From NCBI GenBank assembly GCA_035464115.1, contig DATHSN010000072.1, positions 1 to 12,222 on the forward strand: a DNA stretch of 12,222 nucleotides, written 5' to 3'. This document shows positions 1 to 6,817 of this stretch, one piece after another. Source of the stretch: DATHSN01 sp035464115 (GTDB lineage Bacteria; Actinomycetota; Acidimicrobiia; Acidimicrobiales; SKKL01). The position numbers were made by a program, and so were the translations under genes. How positions within the stretch are numbered: position 1 is the stretch's first letter; each line of letters starts with the position of its first letter. The notes under the pieces are model-generated. The model worked only from the letters and a program-made list of their open reading frames with translations, was not told where the DNA came from and ran no database searches.

Positions 1-62
1 TTGGGATGGGTCGAGGTCGCCAGTGCCTGGACCCCCTCGTTGTCGAGGACGACCGTCCTCAT
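1..62 (-). CDS. PIN-domain toxin-like protein, N-terminal fragment (cut by window edge)
   Basis: Only the first 20 codons are visible. The ATG at 62 overlaps the TGA of the upstream antitoxin-like gene in an ATGA arrangement, which implies translational coupling. The peptide begins MRTVVLDNEGVQAL. A hydrophobic first strand followed by Leu-Asp is the usual opening of PIN (VapC-type) ribonuclease domains, where this first Asp is one of the metal-binding acidic residues. The partner gene looks like a ribbon-helix-helix protein, and antitoxin-first order with a few bases of overlap is standard for VapBC-like type II modules. If correct, the product would be a magnesium-dependent endoribonuclease held inactive by its partner. 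The remaining catalytic acidic residues lie outside the window, so the assignment rests on a short stretch plus context. Confidence 0.6.
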   Translation of the reverse strand, partial: MRTVVLDNEGVQALATSTHP

Positions 63-472
63 CGGGTCACCGCCAGCTGCGCTTCGGCCCAGAGCAGAAC
101 ATCGTCTGCGTCGGCGTCGGGGTGCCGAGCGAGGACCGCCACCGCCGCCGACTCGATCAGGTCCGGCCGGTCGGCCAACGGCGACCCGTCCTGGGCGGCG
201 AGCGCACGAGCCACCTCGGCGAGGCTGGGCCGCGCGTGTGGGTGCTCGTCGTAGTGCAGCCGAAGCGCGTGCTCCATGACGAGCGTCTCCAACGCTCGGC
301 GGAGGGCGGTGGCGGTCATGGTGGTGGTGGACGGGGCAGCTCCGAGCTGCTCGACGGCGAGCGCAGCGGCGTCACGAAGGTTCGCCGGCAGTCGCATCGA
401 CGTGTTGACCGTCGTCGCGTCGTCGTCATCGAGCAGCTGGTTGATCTGGTCGAGCACCGCGGCCGCGTTCAC
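59..472 (-). CDS. Ribbon-helix-helix-type antitoxin / transcriptional autorepressor
   Basis: The protein has 137 residues with a GTG start at 472. That is the only in-frame start that leaves the upstream inverted repeat non-coding; the frame stays open further upstream but runs into the 3' end of lgt. Residues 21-45 read as a short beta strand (TVNTSMRLP) followed by an amphipathic helix (NLRDAAALAVEQLG), and a second helix follows around 52-70. This is the pattern of a CopG/Arc-like ribbon-helix-helix DNA-binding domain. The C-terminal half (about 80-134) is acidic and helical and would be the toxin-binding part. The stop codon overlaps the start of a PIN-like gene. A perfect inverted repeat just upstream suggests autorepression, as is usual for this class. 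No exact family name is claimed. Confidence 0.65.
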   Translation of the reverse strand: MNAAAVLDQINQLLDDDDATTVNTSMRLPANLRDAAALAVEQLGAAPSTTTMTATALRRALETLVMEHALRLHYDEHPHARPSLAEVARALAAQDGSPLADRPDLIESAAVAVLARHPDADADDVLLWAEAQLAVTR

Positions 473-478
473 GCCGCG

Positions 479-501
479 AGTGTACCACGCACATGTGGTA
501 C
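479..501 (-). promoter_or_regulatory. Putative operator and leaderless promoter of the toxin-antitoxin pair
   Basis: A perfect inverted repeat, GTACCAC-N6-GTGGTAC, occupies 482-501. Read on the minus strand, its start-proximal arm runs into TACACT (484-479), a TANNNT -10 box ending exactly 6 nt before the GTG start at 472. There is no Shine-Dalgarno sequence between them, so the transcript would start at or next to the start codon. A dimeric ribbon-helix-helix repressor bound to the palindrome would cover the -10 box. The repeat is seen directly; its role is inferred. No convincing -35 was found. Confidence 0.5.
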
Positions 502-512
502 GAGCGGTGGCG

Positions 513-1445
513 TCACTGCTGCTCGGAGCGCCCCTCGCGGCGGGTGCGGCCCGTCGCCGGCGCGTCGGCGTCGAGCGGACCGGGGGCCACCTCGGACGGA
601 CCGCGACCCTCGTCGTAGGGCGCGTTTCGGTCGGTGGGGTCGCCCGACTCGCGGTCGCGGGCGGCCAGCATCCAGCCCCGCACCACGAACGCACCGCCGC
701 CGATGATGAGCGCCAGGCTCATCCACACGTTGACGCGCACGCCGAGCAGCAGGCTGGCCTCGTCGACCCGCAGCAGCTCCATGGCCAGGCGACCCACGCC
801 GTAGCCGAAGACGTAGAGCGCGAAGAGGTAGCCCCGACGCAGCAGGCCCCGTCGGTCGACGTAGAGCAGCAGCGCCACCAGCGCCAGGTTCCACAGCGAC
901 TCGTAGAGGACCGTGGGGTGGAAGGTGGCGGCGTCGAGGTGCTCGGCCGGGCGGTTGGACGGGTCGATCTCGAGCCCCCACGGCAGGTCGGTGGGCCCGC
1001 CGAAGAGCTCCTGGTTCCACCAGTTGCCCCACCGGCCGATGGCCTGGGCGAGCGGCAGCGCGGGCGCCGCCGCGTCGAGGATCACCGGTATGCGCATGCC
1101 CTGTCGGCGCGCCACCATCAGCCCCACCGCGGTGCCGAGGGCGATGCCCCCAGGGATGCCGAGGCCCCCCTCCCAGATCTTCACCACGTCGAGCCACTCG
1201 CCCCGGAACCGCTGCCAGTCGGTCATCACGTGGTAGAGCCGGGCCCCGATGAGCCCGGCGGGCACCGCCCACATGGCGATGGTGACGATGTCCTCGGGGT
1301 CGCCGCCGTGCGCGGCCCAACGCCGTTGGGTGAGCCACACGGCCGCGACCACGCCGAGGGCGATCATCAGCCCGTAGGCGGTGAGGTTCAGCGGGCCGAG
1401 CTCGATGGTGCCCGACGACGGGCTCGGGATGGAGGCGGGGATCAC
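513..1445 (-). CDS. lgt: Prolipoprotein diacylglyceryl transferase (Lgt)
   Basis: Lgt is an inner-membrane enzyme that transfers a diacylglyceryl group from phosphatidylglycerol to the lipobox cysteine of prolipoproteins, the first step in lipoprotein maturation. The GTG start at 1445 has a GGAG five bases upstream and gives 310 residues. Family features visible are the N-terminal membrane segment with a conserved Tyr (LTAYG, 21-25), GARLYHV (67-73), the signature GRWGNWWNQE (137-146), HPTVLYES (176-183) and the late GYGVGR...E..R block (214-226). About six or seven membrane segments are apparent. Residues about 264-310 form a hydrophilic, probably disordered cytoplasmic tail, as in many actinobacterial Lgt proteins. 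The position of the E. coli SFHGG motif reads GIPGG (96-100) here. The gene lies 38 bp downstream of the acyl-CoA dehydrogenase gene on the same strand and is probably cotranscribed with it. Confidence 0.96.
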   Translation of the reverse strand: MIPASIPSPSSGTIELGPLNLTAYGLMIALGVVAAVWLTQRRWAAHGGDPEDIVTIAMWAVPAGLIGARLYHVMTDWQRFRGEWLDVVKIWEGGLGIPGGIALGTAVGLMVARRQGMRIPVILDAAAPALPLAQAIGRWGNWWNQELFGGPTDLPWGLEIDPSNRPAEHLDAATFHPTVLYESLWNLALVALLLYVDRRGLLRRGYLFALYVFGYGVGRLAMELLRVDEASLLLGVRVNVWMSLALIIGGGAFVVRGWMLAARDRESGDPTDRNAPYDEGRGPSEVAPGPLDADAPATGRTRREGRSEQQ

Positions 1446-1457
1446 CAGGGCTCCGGG

Positions 1458-1476
1458 GAGAGAGGGCGAGAGAGGG
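1458..1476. repeat. Short direct repeat in the acyl-CoA dehydrogenase/lgt gap
   Basis: GAGAGAGGG occurs twice in a row, separated by one C. On the coding (minus) strand this is a pyrimidine-rich CCCTCTCTC tract just upstream of the lgt ribosome-binding site. It may be simple-sequence drift or may keep the lgt leader unstructured. No clear function can be assigned. Confidence 0.35.
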
Positions 1477-1483
1477 ATCGCGG

Positions 1484-3283
1484 TCAGGCGAGCTGGGCGG
1501 GGTGCACCGCGAACAGCGGGTCGGCGCCGGCGACGACCGACGGCACCAGGCCATGGACCTCGGGCACGAGCTGCTCGACGAAGAACCGGGCCGTGGCCAG
1601 CTTGCCCGCGGCGAGCTCGTCGTCGGCGTCGGCGGCCAGCAACCGGTGCGCGGCGAGCGCCTGGCGGGCCATGAGCCACCCACCGGTGGCCACCGCCAGC
1701 ATCCGCAGGTACGGGGTGGCCCCGGCCAGCGCGGCGTTGGGGTCGGAGGCACCGTGGGTGAGCAGCCAGGTGGTGGCCTCCTCGACCGCGTCGACCGCCC
1801 GGGCCAGCTCGTGGCGGGTGGCGGCGAGCTCGTCGCCCGCCGTGGCCAGGTCGGCGTCGACCGAGCGGAGCCGGGCCAGGTGGTCGGTGATCACGCCCCC
1901 GGCCCGCATCCCCAGCTTGCGACCCACCAGGTCGATGGCCTGGATGCCGTTGGTGCCCTCGTAGATGGCGGTGATGCGGGCGTCGCGGTAGTGCTGGGCG
2001 ACCCCGGTCTCCTCGACGTAGCCCATGCCGCCGTGGATCTGGATGCCGAGCGACGTGACCACCGACCCGAGGTCGGTGCACCACGCCTTGGTGAGGGGGA
2101 TGAGCAGCTCGACCAGCTCGCGGTTGGCGGCCCGCTCGGCGTCGTCGGGGGCGTGGGCGGCGAGGTCGATGGCCTCGGCGTTGACGAAGACGAGGGCCCG
2201 CATGGCGTCGACGTAGGCCTTCATGGTGAGCAGCATCCGGCGCACGTCGGGGTGCTCGACGATGGGTGAGCTCTCCCCCTTGGGCGCCCCGATGGCCCGA
2301 CCCTGGCGGCGCTCCTGGGCGAACGCAAGGGCCGGCTGCCACGCCCGCTCGGCGATGGCCAGGCCCTCGAGCCCGACCGAGAGCCGGGCGTTGTTCATCA
2401 TCGTGAACATGTAGGCCATGCCGGCGTTCTCCTCGCCGATGAGGTAGCCGACCGCGCCCTCGCCGTCGTCGCCGTAGGCCATCACGCACGTGGGGCTGGC
2501 GGTGATGCCCATCTTGTGCTCGATGGACACGCAGGTGACGTCGTTGCGCTCGCCGAGCGAGCCGTCGTCGCCCACCAGCCGCTTGGGCACGATGAAGCAC
2601 GAGATGCCCTTGGTGCCGGGGGGCGCCCCGGGGGTGCGGGCCAGCACCAGGTGCACGATGTTGTCGGCCATCTCGTGCTCGCCCCACGAGATGTAGATCT
2701 TCTGGCCGAAGATCCGCCAGCTGCCGTCGGCGGCGGGCTCGGCCCGGGTGCGCAGCGCCCCCACGTCGGAGCCGGCCTCGGGCTCGGTGAGGTTCATGGT
2801 GCCCGACCACTCGCCGGTGAGCATCTTGGGCAGGTAGAGCTCGCGCTGCTCCTCCGAACCGTGGTGGGCGATGAGGTCGATGGCGCCCTGGGTGAGCAAC
2901 GGGCACATGGAGAACGCCATGTTGGCCGAGGTCAGCATCTCCTGGAGGACGATGCCCACCAGCCACGGGAAGCCGCCGCCGCCGTAGCCGGGATCGAACG
3001 GGACGGCGCCCCACCCGCCCTCGACGTAGCGCCGGTAGGCCTCGTCGAACCCGGGCGGGGTGGTGATGCGCCCGTCGGACCCGAGCACGCTGCCGGTGCG
3101 GTCGCCCACCTCGTTGGTGGGGGCGACCACCTCGGCCATGAACCGCCCAGCCTCCTCGATGACGCCGAGGACGGTGGCGGGATCGGCGTGGGCGAACGGT
3201 GGCAGCGACGCCAACCGGTCGAGATCGCACAGGTGCTCGAGGGTGAACCGGATGTCGCGCAGCGGGGCTTGGTAGTCGCTCAC
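1484..3283 (-). CDS. Acyl-CoA dehydrogenase, long (DmdC-like) subfamily
   Basis: This is an FAD-dependent enzyme that introduces the alpha-beta double bond into an acyl-CoA. The 599-residue length and C-terminal extension match the group that includes 3-methylmercaptopropionyl-CoA dehydrogenase (DmdC), longer than the ~380-residue classical enzymes. Visible are the N-terminal helical domain, acyl-CoA dehydrogenase signature LTEPEAGSD (165-173), FAD/strand region FGQKIYISWGEHE (about 192-204), second signature QIHGGMGYVEE (415-425), and catalytic-Glu segment IYEGTNGIQ (440-448, Glu442). Residues about 460-590 form the extra acyl-CoA dehydrogenase C-terminal-like helical domain. The start at 3283 was chosen because a TAGCCT box lies 6 nt upstream; GTG at 3289 is an in-frame alternative two codons longer. 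The true substrate cannot be read from sequence: DMSP breakdown, branched-chain or fatty acyl-CoA are all possible. Confidence 0.93.
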   Translation of the reverse strand: MSDYQAPLRDIRFTLEHLCDLDRLASLPPFAHADPATVLGVIEEAGRFMAEVVAPTNEVGDRTGSVLGSDGRITTPPGFDEAYRRYVEGGWGAVPFDPGYGGGGFPWLVGIVLQEMLTSANMAFSMCPLLTQGAIDLIAHHGSEEQRELYLPKMLTGEWSGTMNLTEPEAGSDVGALRTRAEPAADGSWRIFGQKIYISWGEHEMADNIVHLVLARTPGAPPGTKGISCFIVPKRLVGDDGSLGERNDVTCVSIEHKMGITASPTCVMAYGDDGEGAVGYLIGEENAGMAYMFTMMNNARLSVGLEGLAIAERAWQPALAFAQERRQGRAIGAPKGESSPIVEHPDVRRMLLTMKAYVDAMRALVFVNAEAIDLAAHAPDDAERAANRELVELLIPLTKAWCTDLGSVVTSLGIQIHGGMGYVEETGVAQHYRDARITAIYEGTNGIQAIDLVGRKLGMRAGGVITDHLARLRSVDADLATAGDELAATRHELARAVDAVEEATTWLLTHGASDPNAALAGATPYLRMLAVATGGWLMARQALAAHRLLAADADDELAAGKLATARFFVEQLVPEVHGLVPSVVAGADPLFAVHPAQLA

Positions 3284-3289
3284 GGCCAC

Positions 3290-3295
3290 AGGCTA
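3290..3295 (-). promoter_or_regulatory. Putative -10 box for the acyl-CoA dehydrogenase gene
   Basis: TAGCCT on the minus strand fits TANNNT and ends 6 nt before the GTG at 3283. No Shine-Dalgarno sequence lies between, consistent with a leaderless mRNA. It sits in the 100-bp region shared with the divergent membrane-protein gene, which otherwise shows no clear repeats or -35 boxes. Confidence 0.45.
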
Positions 3296-3370
3296 CGACC
3301 CGCACCAGCCACCGGCCGTGGCACCCGGACCCGGTCACGCCTTTCGCCGGCGCCGAGCCCGACGGATGGC

Positions 3371-3376
3371 TAGGTT
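3371..3376 (+). promoter_or_regulatory. Putative -10 box for the membrane-protein gene at 3384
   Basis: TAGGTT fits TANNNT and is followed by 7 nt (CCCCGCC) and then the ATG at 3384. The absence of a well-placed Shine-Dalgarno sequence and the short spacing suggest transcription starts at or near the ATG. Confidence 0.45.
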
Positions 3377-3383
3377 CCCCGCC

Positions 3384-4112
3384 ATGACCGACCCCGCCGT
3401 GCCCCAATCGTCGTCGGGTGGCCCCCCACCCCCCGGCGCCCTGCCGAACGCCGAGCGCGTCCGGCTGGCGTACCACCGCCGCGACGAGACCGACTACATC
3501 TTCAGCTTCTGGACCGCCCTCGGCTGGACGATCCTCACGTTCGGCATCTTCGGGCTCTACGTGCTCTACCAGCTGGTCCGCCGCAGCCGCGACCACAACC
3601 TGCGCCGCCTCGAGCTGCTCGACGCCTCGGTGTCGTTCGCCTGGGAGCGCGCCGTCGCCCAGGGCGTGGCCGACGAGCTGCGTCCCAACTTCGAGCGGGC
3701 CGCCGGGCACCTCCAGACGCTGCGGGCGAAGTCGACCGACTTCCGCGACCCGATCATCTGGGTGATCCTCGCGATCTTCACCGGCATCGCCACCTACATC
3801 GCGTGGATCCTGCTCGACGGCGACCTCGTCAAGCACGATCACGCCGAGGGCGGCGTCGAGGCCGAGCTGGCCATCATCTTCGACCGCCTCGGCCGCCCCA
3901 TCCCCGCACCCGACCCGGGTCGGCTCAAGGGCCCGCACAACTACATCGGGCGGATCCTCGTCACGCTGGTCACCTGCGGCCTCTACGCGCTGTGGTGGCT
4001 GTACGACCTCATGGTCGAGGGCAACCGGCACTTCGAGGAGAACTGGCGCTTCGACGACGCCATCGCCGGCACGGTCTACGCCATGAGCCAGGAGGCAGGC
4101 TCCGCCGGCTGA
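3384..4112 (+). CDS. Three-helix membrane protein with two DUF4234-like halves, function unknown
   Basis: The protein has 242 residues. After a Pro/Ser-rich N-terminus there are three predicted membrane segments: about 39-63 (FWTALGWTILTFGIFGLYVL), 124-145 (IIWVILAIFTGIATYIAWILL) and 187-210. The first and third, with their flanks, resemble each other: TxGxxxLxxLYxL followed by a basic/acidic stretch and a His (TFGIFGLYVLYQL...H71 and TCGLYALWWLYDL...H216). This resembles the membrane motif of DUF4234-type proteins and suggests an internal duplication. The loop between segments 1 and 2 (about 64-120) is charged and helical. ATG at 3384 is preferred over upstream GTG/ATG codons because a TAGGTT box lies 7 nt before it. 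The gene is convergent with the YihY gene. Neighbours give no clear functional hint. Confidence 0.8.
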   Translation: MTDPAVPQSSSGGPPPPGALPNAERVRLAYHRRDETDYIFSFWTALGWTILTFGIFGLYVLYQLVRRSRDHNLRRLELLDASVSFAWERAVAQGVADELRPNFERAAGHLQTLRAKSTDFRDPIIWVILAIFTGIATYIAWILLDGDLVKHDHAEGGVEAELAIIFDRLGRPIPAPDPGRLKGPHNYIGRILVTLVTCGLYALWWLYDLMVEGNRHFEENWRFDDAIAGTVYAMSQEAGSAG

Positions 4113-4175
4113 GCCGACGGGCTGTCGACGACCCCGACCTCCCCGTGGCCGCGCCCCCTCGTGACGGCGTCGGCT
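4112..4175. terminator. Inverted repeat in the convergent gap, weak terminator candidate
   Basis: AGCCGACG (4112-4119) and CGTCGGCT (4168-4175) are perfect inverted repeats bracketing the 61-bp gap between two convergent genes. They overlap the stop codons of both. The 48-nt loop is long and there is no T-tract on either side, so this is not a classic intrinsic terminator. It may be chance. Nothing else was found in the gap. Confidence 0.2.
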
Positions 4176-5163
4176 ACGGGGAGGTCTCGCGCTCGGGGGC
4201 GAGCGCCCGTCGCTCGTCCTCCTCGGCGGCCGCCTCGGCCTGGGCGCCCCGCCCCAGCTGGCGCAGCGACGAGTTGAGCTCGGCGCCGACGAGCAGCGCC
4301 AGGCCCATCACGTAGAGCCACAGCAGCAGGATCACCGCCCCGCCGAGCGTGCCGAGCACCACGTTGCTGCCGCCCGCCGCCACCTCGAGGTAGGCCCGGA
4401 AGCCGACCGCGCCCAGGCCCCACAGCACCGTGGTGAGCACCGCGCCGGGAAGGTCGGCCCGCCACGGCGTCGTGTGGTTCGGGCCGACGTGGAACACCGT
4501 CGCCGCCCACACGATCGAGACCACCGCGAGCAGCGGCGGGCGCACCCACACCCAGAACGTCACGAACGCGCTCCCCAGGCCGAGCTCGTCGGCGAGGTCC
4601 TCCCCCCGGCCGAACAGCGGCCCGACGACGAACATGGTGAGCACCACCGCCCCGAACAGCACCGAGCCGGCCACCATGGCGTAGGCGGTGGCCCGGGTGC
4701 GCAGCCAGCTGCGGGTCTCGGGGATGTCGTAGACCTGGTCGAGGGCCCGGATGAGGGCGGCGAACCCGCGCGACGCCGTGTAGAGGCTGATGATCAGGCC
4801 GAGACCCAGCAACCCCGTGTTCGACTCGGCGAAGAGCTGGTCGACGGTGCTGACCACACCCGATGCCTCACCGCCGAGCGCCTCCTGGAGCGCATCGACG
4901 ATGGCGTCGCGGGCCCGGTCGGCCGCGTCGGCGCCGGCCGCCGCCTCGATCGAGCCGACCGCGGCGGCCACGGCCACCAGGAGCGGGAACAAGCTGAGGA
5001 CCGCGAAGAACGCGACCTCGGCGGCGAGACCGGTGATCCGGTCGTCGCGGAACTCGACGACCATCTTGCGCAGCACCCGCACGGTGGGACCGATGACCGG
5101 TCGCTCGGCGAGGCGGTCGAGTCGGGAACGGGCGCGGTCCCCGACCGCGCGCACCCGCTCCAT
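4174..5163 (-). CDS. YihY/virulence factor BrkB family membrane protein
   Basis: This is a 329-residue integral membrane protein of the YihY/BrkB family, once annotated as ribonuclease BN. Its biochemical role is not established. It has six membrane segments, roughly 46-72, 117-135, 158-182, 205-224, 238-258 and 268-296. Family hallmarks seen are RITGLAAEVAFFAVLSLFPLL (residues 42-62), SLYTASRGFAALIRALDQVYDI (127-148, including the typical S-R-x-F and N/D-x-x-Y pattern), and a late ILLLWLYVMGLALLVGAELN helix with the usual G-A-E-L-N. The C-terminal tail (about 305-329) is acidic and soluble. The ATG at 5163 has a TACGGT box 7 nt upstream; an in-frame GTG at 5172 is less likely. The gene follows the DUF3048 gene by 18 bp on the same strand. 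Confidence 0.93.
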   Translation of the reverse strand: MERVRAVGDRARSRLDRLAERPVIGPTVRVLRKMVVEFRDDRITGLAAEVAFFAVLSLFPLLVAVAAAVGSIEAAAGADAADRARDAIVDALQEALGGEASGVVSTVDQLFAESNTGLLGLGLIISLYTASRGFAALIRALDQVYDIPETRSWLRTRATAYAMVAGSVLFGAVVLTMFVVGPLFGRGEDLADELGLGSAFVTFWVWVRPPLLAVVSIVWAATVFHVGPNHTTPWRADLPGAVLTTVLWGLGAVGFRAYLEVAAGGSNVVLGTLGGAVILLLWLYVMGLALLVGAELNSSLRQLGRGAQAEAAAEEDERRALAPERETSP

Positions 5164-5170
5164 GGCTCCC

Positions 5171-5176
5171 ACCGTA
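5171..5176 (-). promoter_or_regulatory. Putative internal -10 box for the YihY gene
   Basis: TACGGT on the minus strand lies inside the 18-bp gap after the DUF3048 stop codon and ends 7 nt before the ATG at 5163. A GGGAG also sits two bases from the ATG, too close for a good ribosome-binding site. A leaderless secondary promoter and operon readthrough are both possible. Confidence 0.35.
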
Positions 5177-5181
5177 GGGGG

Positions 5182-6717
5182 TCAGCGCAGCGACGCGTCC
5201 CCCGGGCTCGGCAGCACCACCCACGTGCGACCGGGCGTCAGCGTGATCTCGGCTCCGTCGGGGCCGAGGTAGCGGGTCGGCGCGCCCGGCCCGGTCTGCT
5301 CCCACCGCCCTTCGACCACGTGGCCCGCGGTGAGCACCCACAGCGGCCCCGACCCGGTGACCACGGCCTCGGGCGACCGCGGGTCGGCGGGGCTCGGCCG
5401 GTACTCCACGAACCGCACGATCACGTTCGCCGGTGCGATCGGCGCGCCCGACGTGTCGCCGTGGGGGCGCCCGTCGGTGCTGCGGACCCAGCCCCCCAAG
5501 CCGGGGTCCCAGGCGAACGACGCGTCGGTGGCGCCGTAGGTGAGGTCGACCCCGGCCGACGGTCGGGCCCCCGCCGGCAGCGGGTCGCCCTCGGCCCGGA
5601 ACCGGAACATCGGCACGGGAGGGTTCCCGGTGCCCGCGCGCCACAGGGCGCTGGTGTCGGAGTAGAGGTTGTGGGGCGCCCGCCGCGACCGCTCGCGGCG
5701 GTAGGCGCCGCTCGCCCGGGTGGCGCCCACGTCGACCAGGTTGGACACCGCCACCGCCCCACCGACGCCGGTGTTGGCCCCCGAGTAGGCGAAGAGCGGG
5801 AGCCCCAGGTTGGCGAAGAGCTGCACGTCGGACGTGCGCGCCGATCGGATCGGCCCGACCGGATCCGAGCCCGTCGACTGGAACAGGGCGGCGAAGCGCG
5901 ACAGCCCGCCTTCGACGAGCTCTTCCACCACCACGTCGGCCACGGCCAGACCGGTCTGGGGTCGGGCGCCGGGTGCGTTGTCGATCTTGACGATGAGCAC
6001 GGGCCGGGTGCTCGGCGGGTCGGCCGGCAACCCGGTGAGGGGGGCCACGTCGAGCGAGCGCAGCTGTCGCTCGAGCTCGGCGACCTCGGCGCTGAGGGCG
6101 TCGCGCCGGTCGAGCGCCTCGACCCGGTCGCCCCTCGTGGCGTCGAGCTCGGCCTCGGCCGCGGGGATGCGCTCGTCGAGCGCGACGAGGGCCGCCTCGA
6201 GGCCGGCGATCTCGGTGTCGAGCCGCTCGAGCTCGGACTCGGCCCACTCGCGCACCGAGTCGTAGAGCTCGCGGTCGGCGACCCGCTCCATGGTGGCGGT
6301 GGCGGTGACGATGTCGTCGATCACGCTGGCCGAGTACGGGTCGCCCTGGACGTAGACGTTGACGGCGATCTCGCGCCGCAGCTCGAACGGCTGGATCCGG
6401 GCCAGGCGGGCGCCGTCGAGGCGGGCCACGGTGGTGGTCCGGTCGAGGGCGAGGGTGGCGAGGGCCGATTCGAGCTCGGCGATGACGCCCGCCACCTCGC
6501 CGATCTCGGCCTCGACCGACCGCAGCTCGCCGGTGGCCCGCTCGAGCGACGAGCGCAGCTCGGCGCGGCGCGCCTCCACGGCGGCGGCGGCCTCGTCGGC
6601 GGTCTGGCCCTGGGCCGACGGGGGCGCCATCGACACCAGCGCGAGCGAGGCCGTGGCCACGGCCACGAGGACCGTGCGCAGGACAGATCGTGGGTGGCTC
6701 GCTGCGTTGGTCCCCAT
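5182..6717 (-). CDS. Secreted coiled-coil protein fused to a DUF3048 (YerB-like) domain
   Basis: The protein has 511 residues. Residues 11-37 form a signal peptide (basic start, hydrophobic core TVLVAVATASLALVSM, likely cleavage after SAQG). There is no lipobox cysteine, unlike many YerB-type lipoproteins. Residues about 38-224 are Glu/Ala/Leu/Arg-rich and predicted as long coiled-coil helices, interrupted near 110-155 by FELRREIAVNVYVQGDPYSA and a following helical segment. That layout resembles the helical N-terminal part of secreted peptidoglycan-hydrolase regulators (EnvC/PcsB/RipA-like). From PLTGLP (226-231) to the end is DUF3048: RPVLIVKIDNAPGARPQTGL (238-257), GPIRSARTSD (288-297), PHNLYSD (348-354) and a C-terminal beta-rich half. 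The ATG at 6717 has GAGG five bases upstream. The domain's function is unknown; I infer a cell-envelope role. The YihY gene follows directly. Confidence 0.88.
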   Translation of the reverse strand: MGTNAASHPRSVLRTVLVAVATASLALVSMAPPSAQGQTADEAAAAVEARRAELRSSLERATGELRSVEAEIGEVAGVIAELESALATLALDRTTTVARLDGARLARIQPFELRREIAVNVYVQGDPYSASVIDDIVTATATMERVADRELYDSVREWAESELERLDTEIAGLEAALVALDERIPAAEAELDATRGDRVEALDRRDALSAEVAELERQLRSLDVAPLTGLPADPPSTRPVLIVKIDNAPGARPQTGLAVADVVVEELVEGGLSRFAALFQSTGSDPVGPIRSARTSDVQLFANLGLPLFAYSGANTGVGGAVAVSNLVDVGATRASGAYRRERSRRAPHNLYSDTSALWRAGTGNPPVPMFRFRAEGDPLPAGARPSAGVDLTYGATDASFAWDPGLGGWVRSTDGRPHGDTSGAPIAPANVIVRFVEYRPSPADPRSPEAVVTGSGPLWVLTAGHVVEGRWEQTGPGAPTRYLGPDGAEITLTPGRTWVVLPSPGDASLR

Positions 6718-6722
6718 GTGCG

Positions 6723-6759
6723 CCTCGGTGGTGAGCCGCCCGCTCGTCGGGGCAGGGTA
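6723..6759 (-). promoter_or_regulatory. Putative promoter and ribosome-binding site of the DUF3048 gene
   Basis: TACCCT (6759-6754, minus strand) is a TANNNT -10 box, and GAGG (6726-6723) lies five bases from the ATG at 6717. This would give a leader of about 30 nt, unlike the leaderless arrangement at several neighbouring genes. It sits in the 100-bp divergent region shared with the M28-like gene. Confidence 0.4.
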
Positions 6760-6817
6760 GCGGGCGCCGACCGGCGCGACCCGCCACCATGTGGGGTCCG
6801 TTCGGGGAGGGGAGCCC

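Noticed and set aside
59..694. Upstream start at 694 for the antitoxin-like gene
   Set aside because: The extra 74 residues are Arg/Pro/Thr-rich, overlap the end of lgt and would run through the inverted repeat.
276..1964. A 562-codon plus-strand frame over the antitoxin, lgt and part of the dehydrogenase
   Set aside because: No recognisable domain and skewed composition; the minus-strand genes explain the coding signal.
513..4031. A minus-strand frame open from 4031 down to the Lgt stop, suggesting a giant fusion ahead of Lgt
   Set aside because: The part upstream of 1445 is Arg/Pro/His-rich shadow of the acyl-CoA dehydrogenase and the opposite-strand membrane protein. Lgt has its own GTG and ribosome-binding site.
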